A stretch of 64,000 nucleotides of DNA from contig CAZOMV010000007.1 in the NCBI GenBank assembly GCA_964580995.1, forward strand, positions 1 through 64,000, given 5' to 3'. The position numbers and the translations under genes are program-made. Below are positions 16,770-25,541 of this stretch, one piece after another; the stretch's first letter is position 1, and each line of letters starts with the position of its first letter. Below the pieces are notes generated by a model. That model did no database searches, was not told where the DNA came from, and worked only from the letters and a program-made list of their open reading frames with translations. Source of the DNA: JAKJEP01 sp964580995 (lineage in GTDB: Bacteria > Planctomycetota > Phycisphaerae > Sedimentisphaerales > SM23-30).

Positions 16770-19208
16770 TTATAAAAAACCTTTCGCGACGTTTTGTTTT
16801 TTGCTGGTCCCAGTCAGCGTCAAGAGGGTGTGGATGACGACGAGGACCGCCAGAGCTATCGTAGTGTACTGGTGCGTATGATAGAGGAAGAACTGGCCGG
16901 TGGTGCCGAAGAGGTTGAACATGCTCAGGACGCTGGAGAGCATGACGGGCAGGGCCAGCAGGCCGATCAGCCAGAAACAAAGTTTCCGGAGCGGACAAAC
17001 GGAGGTGGCGGCCAGGAACCGGCTGGGATGCGCTCCCAGCAGGATCAGCAGGGCCAGACAGATCATGAAGGGCGGGGCGATGGTGCAGTGGAGCATGAGG
17101 AGATAGCCGGTCATGGGTTTGCCGGTAAGGAAGAAGGCATAGAAGCCGGTGCCGGCCAGGACCAGGAAGCAGAGGAGGCCGGCCAGATAGATCAGCTTCT
17201 TCAGGAAGCCGTACCAGCGGTTGGAGCTGGGGACGGCTGGTTCCGCCGCGGCCATTTTCGAACCGGCGGCCAGGGCGGCCGCGACGGTCAGGCCCCGGAG
17301 GCAGTAGAGCAGCAGAATGGCGGCGATCAGGGCCGAGGCGGCGAAGGCGACCGTTTTCAGCATGGGACGAAATACGAAGGAACTGTTGAAAAGGGAGACA
17401 TAGGTTTCGTCCAGAGGAAGGAAGTGAATCATCCTCTTGAACAGGCCGCGGTCGGAAGGCAGGGGGCTGTCGATAGCCAGGGCGGCCTGGTAGAAGGGAG
17501 CGTCGTTGGTGTGGCAGTCGGGACAGCCGCGAACGCCCAGCGATTGCGAGGCCGGCCGGACATCGTGGGCCAGAGGCCAGAGATACGGCTGGGCCGCTTC
17601 GTTTTCCTGTGAAACCAAGGCTCCGGCGTCATCCAACTGGTACATTTTACCGCCGCAAATATACACGGCAGTGCCCTGTACGAACGGCTGGCCTTTCAGG
17701 GTGGTTAGTACCTGGGTAATCATATTTTTGAACCAGGCTTCCTTTTCGGCCGTTTCCGGTTTCGCTACCTCTCCGTCAGCGAGATTTTCTTCCGGCATTT
17801 CCGGCCAGGTAACCGAGGCAGGCAGTTCATAGCCATGTAAGAGAATTTGGCTGGCAACCTGTTTGACCTCTTCGGGAACCAGGGGAACGACCTGGCCCTC
17901 TTTAAGCTGCGCCCAGAAGGCGGGCCACAGCATTTTGTGAGGTGCGATTTTGCCGGGCGGGGAATTGGGATCCACCGGCGGCAGTTCCGCCAAAACCGGA
18001 GAGAGAATATGGGGCAGGGCATCCGGAGCCTTGTTCACCGTTTGCAGACCCAGGCTGTGCGCCCGGGATGTTTTTACAAAGGCAGCGGCATCGGTGGGCC
18101 AGGGGCCGCTGTGACAGGCCGTGCAGGCGAGCTTTTCAAAATGGACCGTGGGGATACCCACGTGTGTAGGTTTGGGTGAACCGAGCCGGCCGGCATCAGG
18201 ATTCTGAGGTTCATCGCTGCCGAGATGACAGCCTTCGCAGGTCAGGGTGGTAATGGCGGAATTATTATCCGCTCGTTTTTCCCCTTCATACCCGTGATTG
18301 ATATTGTGATCGACGGTATTGCGATGGCAATCCACGCAGGCCAGGCCGGCTTTCAGGTGGACATCTTCATCCACATCCGTCCGCTGAGCATGAGTCTGGC
18401 TGGTGGAATGACAGAAATAGCAGCGTTCATTGGGAATAGCACGGGTCAGATGCAACTGAACCTTGTTCTCGCTATTGAAGCGGCTGGCATCGTACTGAAC
18501 GACGGGATAATCCAGGGATCCATCTTCCGGCACCCAGTGATCGGGTAATTTTTTTACCGAGCCGGTCACCCAGGCAAAGCTGCTGGTGGCCGTGTTGGCC
18601 CAGCCGAAATTCTGTTCGGCCAATTGTATGGCACACTGGGCCTGATCGTGGAAGGGTTCGGCATCGTGACAGGCCAGGCAATTGATTTCCATCGTACCGG
18701 AGACATTCCAGCGGCCGGCAATGGGATCAATCGTTTCGCCGGATGGATCCGCGACACTGCCGCCGGGGAAATGGCGGCTGAAGACCTGGGTGAAATCCCA
18801 GTCGGACAGCCCTACCTGCTGGGGTTTGTAGGTTCCTTCCCAATTGCGATACGACAAAGGAATCTGGGTGGCGGCGGCACAATCCCAGTAAATCCAGGGT
18901 TCCCCTTTATGGCCGGGATCGATATTTTCCTCGGCCGCATTGAAGTGCCAGCCATGACTGATTTTATCATAATCATGACATCGCCCACAGGTCTGCTTGG
19001 TGGAAAAAGGCCGATCGGAATCAGGGAAAATGGTCCCCGCATCTTTGTCATAGATCTTAATCAGGTGGACCGGCTGAGACAGATTTCCATCACCGGTATC
19101 CCCGATCATGGAGGAAGCACTTTCCTGAGCCGGTAAAGGCAAGGTACAAGCTACAAGGCAGATCACGGCCAGTGCGGTGATCCGGGACACAATATTACGT
19201 TTTATCAT
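16770..19208 (-). CDS. Seven-haem c-type cytochrome with cytochrome-b-like membrane domain
   Basis: The ATG at 19208, with GGGAG eight bases upstream, gives a signal peptide ending PLPAQ. Seven CxxCH haem sites follow, with first cysteines at residues 74, 177, 263, 291, 324, 362 and 562, in a region of about 580 residues. From about residue 610 to the end there are four or five membrane helices carrying histidines (LLMLHCTIAPP, FLYHTHQYTT, VVIHTLL) that could bind b haems. This is the layout of a periplasmic electron carrier fused to a quinone-facing membrane unit. It is embedded in the MocA operon, 30 bases after one oxidoreductase and 12 before the permease. That suggests electron transfer from sugar oxidation, although the direction, to or from quinone, is not known. 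Confidence 0.85.
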   Translation of the reverse strand: MIKRNIVSRITALAVICLVACTLPLPAQESASSMIGDTGDGNLSQPVHLIKIYDKDAGTIFPDSDRPFSTKQTCGRCHDYDKISHGWHFNAAEENIDPGHKGEPWIYWDCAAATQIPLSYRNWEGTYKPQQVGLSDWDFTQVFSRHFPGGSVADPSGETIDPIAGRWNVSGTMEINCLACHDAEPFHDQAQCAIQLAEQNFGWANTATSSFAWVTGSVKKLPDHWVPEDGSLDYPVVQYDASRFNSENKVQLHLTRAIPNERCYFCHSTSQTHAQRTDVDEDVHLKAGLACVDCHRNTVDHNINHGYEGEKRADNNSAITTLTCEGCHLGSDEPQNPDAGRLGSPKPTHVGIPTVHFEKLACTACHSGPWPTDAAAFVKTSRAHSLGLQTVNKAPDALPHILSPVLAELPPVDPNSPPGKIAPHKMLWPAFWAQLKEGQVVPLVPEEVKQVASQILLHGYELPASVTWPEMPEENLADGEVAKPETAEKEAWFKNMITQVLTTLKGQPFVQGTAVYICGGKMYQLDDAGALVSQENEAAQPYLWPLAHDVRPASQSLGVRGCPDCHTNDAPFYQAALAIDSPLPSDRGLFKRMIHFLPLDETYVSLFNSSFVFRPMLKTVAFAASALIAAILLLYCLRGLTVAAALAAGSKMAAAEPAVPSSNRWYGFLKKLIYLAGLLCFLVLAGTGFYAFFLTGKPMTGYLLMLHCTIAPPFMICLALLILLGAHPSRFLAATSVCPLRKLCFWLIGLLALPVMLSSVLSMFNLFGTTGQFFLYHTHQYTTIALAVLVVIHTLLTLTGTSKKQNVAKGFL

Positions 19209-19238
19209 GCGAATCTCCCGTATGAGCATATTATCCAG

Positions 19239-20612
19239 TTACACCAGAAAATCTTCCGGTTTGAAATCCAGCCGGCGGGCGGCTTCCACGGCTTCGTTGA
19301 CTTTCAAGACCGCGACGGCGGTTTCGTAGCCGATTTCGCCGGGGCAGCTCAGTTTGGCCTTGCCGCGAACGGCATCGAAGAAATTTTGCAGGTGCGGCTG
19401 GTGAAACGGCTGATCCATTTCCACCAGCAGATTGTACTTGGGAGGTTTGGGAGAACTTCGCACATCCACCACGGATTTGCTGGGTTCGGGCTGGCCGATA
19501 CCGGCGTCCCGTTTGATATACCGCTTCTTTTCCCACTGGTACCATTGTTCTTCCGTGACGCCCTTTTCGCGATAGACGGCATTCCGGGCGGCTTCTTCGG
19601 AAGTGGACAGGGAACCCTGATCGCCCATGAAGGTTTCAAAGTAGCCGTTGCTGCTGTTGGTGGTCAGGGTTTGATACGAGGCACGCACGACACCTTCTTT
19701 GGTTTCATATTCATAGATGGCGATTACATTGTCGTACCACTCGTGATCGGTCCAGTAATCGACGCCGCCGCTGGCCATGACGGAGCGGGGCTGGGTCTGA
19801 AGGAACCAGGTATAGATATCGATCTGATGGGAGCCGAGGTCCACAATCGGACCGCCGCCCAGGCCCTTGTACCAGCGCCAATTCCGGAACTGTTTCATGT
19901 CTTTGTAGCCATATTTATTCAGGGTGGCTTCATCGAGTTCGGTATTTTTGGCATATCCTAAATCTTCACAAGCGGCCCGGCTGCGGTTCCACTGGCCGTT
20001 GATGGTGGTGATGCGGCCCAGGATTTTGGCTTCCTGGATGAGTTTCTCGTAGCAGAAGATGTAACGGGGATTGCTGCGCCGCTGGTGGCCGATCTGCAGC
20101 AGTTTGCCGGTGGCTTTGGCGGCTTCCACCATCTTCCGGGCGTTTTCCAGGGTGTTGGACATTTCCTTTTCGCAATAGACATGGAGGCCCGCGTTCATGC
20201 CGGCGATGGCATGTTCGGCATGCCAGAAGTCGGGGGTGGCAACGATCAGGGCATCCAGGTCTTTCTCCTTATCCAGCATTTCTTTGTAATCGGTATAAGG
20301 AGTACCCACATGGCCGAGCTGTTTCTGCCGGCTAAGCTGGCCGGAAACCCGTTTGAGATTCCAATTTTCCCAGATATCACAAACCGCTTTGAAGCAGATA
20401 CCGGAATTTTCACCCATCTTCAGGCAGGCGTCCAGGAGTACCTGACCCTCGGCACCGGCACCCAGCAGGGCGACATTAATCTGATCGGGCTTACCAGTCA
20501 GCACGGTCTGCCCCTTGGCCAGGGGCGAGAACATCAGCCCCGCACCGGCGGCGGCGGTGGAACGCAGAAAGGTGCGTCGATTCATACCTTGATTCGTATT
20601 CACTTCAGTCAT
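19239..20612 (-). CDS. Tat-exported Gfo/Idh/MocA oxidoreductase with altered EKP motif
   Basis: The 457-residue protein begins with a twin-arginine signal (MNRRTFLRSTAAAGAG). A Rossmann fold (INVALLGAGAEGQVLL) and the C-terminal alpha/beta oxidoreductase domain follow. Members oxidise sugars or polyols with bound NAD(P), often at C3. The usual active-site EKP tripeptide reads CEKEMSNTLE here: the lysine is kept but the proline is replaced by glutamate, unlike every other copy in the window. GGGPIVDLGSHQIDIY supplies the conserved aspartate and histidine. It lies 41 bases after the ThuA-HEAT gene and 30 before the cytochrome gene. Confidence 0.9.
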   Translation of the reverse strand: MTEVNTNQGMNRRTFLRSTAAAGAGLMFSPLAKGQTVLTGKPDQINVALLGAGAEGQVLLDACLKMGENSGICFKAVCDIWENWNLKRVSGQLSRQKQLGHVGTPYTDYKEMLDKEKDLDALIVATPDFWHAEHAIAGMNAGLHVYCEKEMSNTLENARKMVEAAKATGKLLQIGHQRRSNPRYIFCYEKLIQEAKILGRITTINGQWNRSRAACEDLGYAKNTELDEATLNKYGYKDMKQFRNWRWYKGLGGGPIVDLGSHQIDIYTWFLQTQPRSVMASGGVDYWTDHEWYDNVIAIYEYETKEGVVRASYQTLTTNSSNGYFETFMGDQGSLSTSEEAARNAVYREKGVTEEQWYQWEKKRYIKRDAGIGQPEPSKSVVDVRSSPKPPKYNLLVEMDQPFHQPHLQNFFDAVRGKAKLSCPGEIGYETAVAVLKVNEAVEAARRLDFKPEDFLV

Positions 20613-20653
20613 TTGCTAAAAACTCCATAAAAAATCATTCAAACTATTTATAT

Positions 20654-23600
20654 TTATTCGCTAATTTGCACTTTGAGGCCTTCCAGCTTACTGCCGTCCA
20701 GAGCGCGGAAGCGGGCACAGGCGGTCCAGCTGGCACCACCCTGGGTTACCTTCATCAGCAGGGTATTCCAGCCCTGTTTCAAGGTGACTTCCACTTTGTC
20801 CTGGGCGGGTTCCAGTGCGCGGGAAACATTTGTACCATGAACGGCCTGGCCATTCAACCAGATTTTGATCCCGTCATCGCTGCCGGCCTCCAGCCGGACC
20901 TTCTGCTCCTTATCGGACCATACCTTGGTGCGAAGGTAGGCGGCCCGGTTGTCACCGCCGATGGCCTTGTCCAGTTCGGCCAACCAGGGACGGTTGGCAT
21001 CGCTGGAGGGCGGCAGGACGGCCCATTTCACGTCCTGGGCATCCGGTTGTTCCGGGGCAAAGACGGTATCGAACAAGGCGATATTGTTCGCATTATCCTT
21101 GGTGTAGGGGCCGGAATATTCCCAACTCACGATATAATCGTCGAACCGTTCGGCGGCGTTGATGATTTCGCGGGCCTGCTGGCGCAGGGTATCATTTTGG
21201 GTCTGTTTTTCGATCTTCTGCATAACCGCTTTGGCCCGCTGGGGATCCGAACCCATCAGGGTCTGGGCAAGCTGGACGGCGGCCACTTCGGCTTCCTGCC
21301 GCAAAGCGTCGTTCTCCAGCAAAGATTCTGCCATGGCCAGGGCTTCCCAGGATTTGGCATTGGGCAGATTGGTGACCACCATTTTCTTTTCGTTCTCGTT
21401 GGCGGCCATATCCATCGCTTCCTGATAGCGTTTAAGCATATCCGCCGGCGAGAGGTCGCCAGCCAGCCCGATCAGCCGCACATAGCCGCGAAACGCCAAG
21501 GCCCGATGCGTCGCCTCTTTCGTGGATTGGACTACCTTGAGTAAATCCGCCATGGGTTTGGCGTTGGGCCATTCGCCCAAGGCCCGGATCGCGGCAATCT
21601 GCAGCTCCGCCTGATCGCTTTGCAAGGCTTCCGACAGGACGGGGAGGGCACTATCGGCCTGAATCCGGCCCAACAATTCCAGCAAAGAGGCTTTCACGGA
21701 CGAATCTTTCACGGAGGGATATACGGCCAGGACATCTTTGGCCCGCTGGTTTTCATCGGTGATCTTCAAGGCGACAGCGGCGGCAGTTTTGACTGCCTCG
21801 CCGCGCAGCCGTTCATCTTGGATCTGGATTAAAAGCTCCGTCAGTTTAGCCATATCATCAGGACCGGCGGCTGTCTTGAGCGTTTTCCAGGATTCCATCT
21901 GGATTTCCGGGTCGGAATGGGTTGCGGTTTTCAGCAACAGGGGAGCCGCCGATTTGATGTCCCGTTTTTCGATGCTTTTAATCAGTTCCACCGCCATTTT
22001 GGCATCGGTTTTGGGTATCTGAGCGAGGATTTCCTTATCGATATCCGGGCCGCTCAGGGTGTAAAGACTGTCGCGGGCGGTTTGCTGTTCCGCGCCTTTG
22101 CGGACGGCGGCGGCCTCCGCCAGTACCAAAACAGAACTGGCATCGCCTACCTGGGCCATCGCGGTCAAGGCCGCTAGCCGAACCGATTCGAGATCGCTGT
22201 TGGCGGCTTTGACCACCGCCTCTTTGGCGGCGCCATCGCCGCGATCGGCCAGGGAAGCGAGCAACTGCACCTGACCGGCTTCGGGCAGGGCGGCCAGTTC
22301 CGCGGCAATCCGCTTGATATTCAGGCCGGGGGCTTCCCGCACCAGTTCATTGGCGACGGTTTGAATGTCGGGCTGTTCGTTTCGCAAGGCATCCAGAATT
22401 ATTTTTTCGGAGTTTTTGGAATCCGCATAGACCATGCCTTTAAAGGCGGCCATGCGAATCGCGGGGGGATAGTCCTGGGCGAACATTTGTTTATAGATTT
22501 CCAAAGCTCTGGCATTTTTCTTTTTGCTGACCAGATCATCGCCGCAGCGCAGATACGCATCGCAGAACACCATTTGCTGATTCTCCGCGGCAGCGGGGAC
22601 CGCCTTGGCCAGGAGGTCCGCGGCCTGCTCGCCGCCGATCTTACCGAGGGCGATAATAGCTGCCGAGGCAATATCCGCGGGGGTATTGCCGTCGCTGATC
22701 AGTTGGCCCAGCGGGGCAACCGCACTTTCCGCCCGCCGCTGGCCGAGGGTATTGATAATGCCGACTTTTACATTGCCGTCGGTCTGGTTCAGAACCTGCA
22801 ACAAAGCCTCATCCGCAGCCGGGGAAGAAATCCGTTCCAGGGCATAGCGGGCCATATCCGCAGTATCGGGATTTTTGACCATTTCGGCTAATACCGGGAC
22901 CGACTGTTCGGTGCCCATGATGCTGAGCTGCTTGCAGACGAACTGTTTGGCAGCCAAGGTGGCGTTGGACTGCAAAAACTGCACTAGCGATTTTTCGATT
23001 TGCTTTAAGGCGTCGGGGGAACCGTAGGAGGCCTTGATGTAATCGTACAATTCCGTCAGGGGGATCCGATCCTGGCCGTATTCATAGGCAGTGCAGCTTG
23101 ACAGCAAGGATTCCAGGCGGGAGGTATCCGGCTTCCAGGGCAGCGGGGTGGTATCGGCGGCCAGATCACCGAAGGCGAACTGGATGCCGTCCAGATAATG
23201 CTGGAGGATCATGCGGTTCCAGAGAAGAGGGTGGTTGTGACCGAGCGAGCAGTAGAAAACCCGCCCTTTGCCGAAAGTACGTACCCAACTGACGGGATAA
23301 TCCGTTTCGCCGGGGCGCAGATCCGCAACCTGGCTGGTGGCCGGGTCACTCATATCCAGGCTCATCAGAACGCGGGCATTTTCCCGCAGCTTCATTTGTT
23401 TAATGCGATAGATTTCGTCGCTGATCTTGAAGCCTTTCCCCTCGAACGCCTGCATAATGGCGTGTTTGGGGTCGTCGATTTTGAAGGCCCAGGTGCCGCC
23501 GGCCGTCCACGGATGGCCGTCAAAGACGCCGCCCATCATTTCCGCCGCTTCGGGCCAGTTGTAAAAATTATCGGTGGCGGCATGAATCCCAATCACACCT

Positions 23601-24001
23601 TTGCCGCCTTTGACAAAATCCATCAGGCTTTTGCGCAATTCGGGATCGTCAAAGGTCAGCCGCACAGTGTTGTTGAACAGCACCCCATCAAATTGATTCA
23701 AGCTGTCCGGCCGGAACACGTTCATATCCGTGCTGGTGGTTACGGCAAAAGCGCCGGTCTTCTGGCCCATGACCTCCAGGGCCTTCTCCACATAGGGAAT
23801 GGAGCTGTGCTGGAAGCCCAGGGTTAGGCTGAACACCAGCAGTTTGCGCGGCTGGGCCGGCTGGACGCGGGCCTTGTCCGGCGCGGCCTGCTCGATCTGC
23901 TGGATTTCTTCCGGCGAAACGGCCCATCCGGCCTGGGGCAAAAAATACCAAACCAATAGAAGCATCAGGGAGGTTACAATATACTTTTTCCATCTATTCA
24001 T
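20654..24001 (-). CDS. Large exported ThuA-HEAT repeat protein with C-terminal ligand-binding-like domain
   Basis: This 1115-residue protein has a signal peptide (residues 5-28). A ThuA domain covers about residues 50-275, with LLVFSLTLGFQHSSIPYVEK, VIGIHAATDNFYNW and GRVFYCSLGHNH. A long helical array of HEAT-type repeats covers about 310-930 (units such as AIRALGEWPNAKPMADLL). The C-terminal 170 residues include DGIKIWLNGQAVHG and LKQGWNTLLMKV, as in PA14-like or sugar-binding sandwiches. ThuA proteins act together with MocA oxidoreductases in 3-keto-disaccharide metabolism in rhizobia. The HEAT scaffold may organise the other exported enzymes. GGAG lies close before the ATG. Many planctomycetes carry similar ThuA-HEAT fusions, though these may also include a cytochrome domain, which is missing here. 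Confidence 0.85.
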   Translation of the reverse strand: MNRWKKYIVTSLMLLLVWYFLPQAGWAVSPEEIQQIEQAAPDKARVQPAQPRKLLVFSLTLGFQHSSIPYVEKALEVMGQKTGAFAVTTSTDMNVFRPDSLNQFDGVLFNNTVRLTFDDPELRKSLMDFVKGGKGVIGIHAATDNFYNWPEAAEMMGGVFDGHPWTAGGTWAFKIDDPKHAIMQAFEGKGFKISDEIYRIKQMKLRENARVLMSLDMSDPATSQVADLRPGETDYPVSWVRTFGKGRVFYCSLGHNHPLLWNRMILQHYLDGIQFAFGDLAADTTPLPWKPDTSRLESLLSSCTAYEYGQDRIPLTELYDYIKASYGSPDALKQIEKSLVQFLQSNATLAAKQFVCKQLSIMGTEQSVPVLAEMVKNPDTADMARYALERISSPAADEALLQVLNQTDGNVKVGIINTLGQRRAESAVAPLGQLISDGNTPADIASAAIIALGKIGGEQAADLLAKAVPAAAENQQMVFCDAYLRCGDDLVSKKKNARALEIYKQMFAQDYPPAIRMAAFKGMVYADSKNSEKIILDALRNEQPDIQTVANELVREAPGLNIKRIAAELAALPEAGQVQLLASLADRGDGAAKEAVVKAANSDLESVRLAALTAMAQVGDASSVLVLAEAAAVRKGAEQQTARDSLYTLSGPDIDKEILAQIPKTDAKMAVELIKSIEKRDIKSAAPLLLKTATHSDPEIQMESWKTLKTAAGPDDMAKLTELLIQIQDERLRGEAVKTAAAVALKITDENQRAKDVLAVYPSVKDSSVKASLLELLGRIQADSALPVLSEALQSDQAELQIAAIRALGEWPNAKPMADLLKVVQSTKEATHRALAFRGYVRLIGLAGDLSPADMLKRYQEAMDMAANENEKKMVVTNLPNAKSWEALAMAESLLENDALRQEAEVAAVQLAQTLMGSDPQRAKAVMQKIEKQTQNDTLRQQAREIINAAERFDDYIVSWEYSGPYTKDNANNIALFDTVFAPEQPDAQDVKWAVLPPSSDANRPWLAELDKAIGGDNRAAYLRTKVWSDKEQKVRLEAGSDDGIKIWLNGQAVHGTNVSRALEPAQDKVEVTLKQGWNTLLMKVTQGGASWTACARFRALDGSKLEGLKVQISE

Positions 24002-24046
24002 TTTATTACTCCAGATTGATAAAAATCAGTCCAATTTTCGGGGCCG

Positions 24047-25486
24047 TTACTGTTCCAACTGTTTGATGCGAATATTCCGGAACCAGATCGGGTGGCCGTG
24101 ATACTGCAAGCCGATCAGCCCGTCCCGGGCCATATCCTTGTAGGCAATATTGAATTTATTGGGGGAGCCGTCGGGATTTTTGCCGGCCTGCGTCCACTGG
24201 TTCAAATCCATATCGATGACCGGCACTTCATTCAGTACCACGTGAATCTTGTTATCCCGGCAGGTGATGATATAACGGTTCCACTGGCCGGCGGGTTTGA
24301 CGGCATTCGCGCTGGGCGAAAGGCAATCGTAGATCGCGCCGCACTGGCCGTGCGGGGTGCCGTCGCCGGTTTCATGAATCTGCACTTCGATGGTGGTATT
24401 AATCCAGTCATTCAGGTCGGCACAACGTAAAAAGACACCGCTGTTGGCGTCTTTGGACAATTTGAATTCCAGATCCAGGATATAATTGCCGAACCGTTCC
24501 TTGGTCCAGATATCGCCGCCGCCGCGCGGGCTGAGCAAGCCGCCCTCTTCGACCACCCAACTGCCTTCGCTGGCCGCCCAGCCGGTCAGATCCATACCGT
24601 TGAAAAGCCAGCGCCAGGTGGGATAGCCCAATTTGGCACTTTCCTGGTCGAAATAGCGGATACACTGGATGATATCGGGGATGGAGTTATCCCAGTTGTA
24701 TTCATATTCAATCGTAAAGACACCCTTGAAATTCTGGCGGTCCAGTTCGGCCAGCATCGCCTTGGCATCATTTTTGCCCGTTCCCCAGATAACATCATGG
24801 GCATCGGGATTATTGAATTCGTTGACATCCTTGAAGTGCAGGGAAATGATGCGGCCGGAGAGTTTTTTCAAGGCCTCGACCGGATTGACGCCGGAACGCA
24901 TCCAGTGGCCGGTATCGGCACAGGCCCCGATGCGTTTGGAACGGCCCTGGCATACCTCCAGCACCTTGTCCGGATTCCAGTAGCCGGAAGGTTTGGGATG
25001 GTTGTGCAGGGCGACATTGATTTCATATTCATTGCAAAGGCGGTCCACCAGATCAAAGGCCTCGACCGGGGGTTCGGAGGTGATGGTTTCGATTCCCATC
25101 TCTTTGGCGAAATCGAAAACCTTGCGGCATTCCGCTTCGTCATTGGGCAATCCGACCACCCCGTAGCAAACCAGTTGAATGCCGGCGGCGGCCAGTTTTT
25201 CCCGGGCTGCCTTGCGGATTTCCGGGGTGGCCATATGGCCGAACGGGGCATCGGGCTTTTCCTTGCTGAAGGATTGGCCGGGGAAGGCTTCGATATAGCT
25301 AAGGCCCATCAGTGCGGCATTATCCACCGCTTCGCAAAACGTGGCTTTATGGAAAGTCCAGGCCTGCACGGCCAGCCGCCAGTTTTCCGGGGCATTCAAA
25401 ACCGCATGTCCGGCCTGGGCCGGGGCCGCCAGAACTACAGAACCAATCATTCCCAAAAACATTAAAAATACATAACGCTTACTCAT
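24047..25486 (-). CDS. Exported fusion of sugar-isomerase TIM barrel and DUF1080 domain
   Basis: The ATG at 25486 has GGAG at the right distance; a GTG at 25495 is the alternative. After a signal peptide (to about residue 25) comes an AP-endonuclease-2-like TIM barrel (about 35-285: GLSYIEAFPG, VALHNHPKPSGYW, ACADTGHWMRSG, ISLHFKDVNEF, GVFTIEYEYNW). Its His, Asp and Glu ligands are those of xylose-isomerase-like enzymes. A DUF1080 domain (about 290-478: WLFNGMDLTGW, NSGVFLRCADL, GHPIWFRNIRI) completes it. The two activities fit consecutive steps on a keto-sugar: isomerisation or epimerisation, and cleavage by elimination. The fusion lies 46 bases after a MocA gene in the same operon. Confidence 0.88.
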   Translation of the reverse strand: MSKRYVFLMFLGMIGSVVLAAPAQAGHAVLNAPENWRLAVQAWTFHKATFCEAVDNAALMGLSYIEAFPGQSFSKEKPDAPFGHMATPEIRKAAREKLAAAGIQLVCYGVVGLPNDEAECRKVFDFAKEMGIETITSEPPVEAFDLVDRLCNEYEINVALHNHPKPSGYWNPDKVLEVCQGRSKRIGACADTGHWMRSGVNPVEALKKLSGRIISLHFKDVNEFNNPDAHDVIWGTGKNDAKAMLAELDRQNFKGVFTIEYEYNWDNSIPDIIQCIRYFDQESAKLGYPTWRWLFNGMDLTGWAASEGSWVVEEGGLLSPRGGGDIWTKERFGNYILDLEFKLSKDANSGVFLRCADLNDWINTTIEVQIHETGDGTPHGQCGAIYDCLSPSANAVKPAGQWNRYIITCRDNKIHVVLNEVPVIDMDLNQWTQAGKNPDGSPNKFNIAYKDMARDGLIGLQYHGHPIWFRNIRIKQLEQ

Positions 25487-25541
25487 TTTTTGCACTCCAT
25501 ATAAAATTGAAAACGTATAAAACCTGTTTTACTCAATTACT

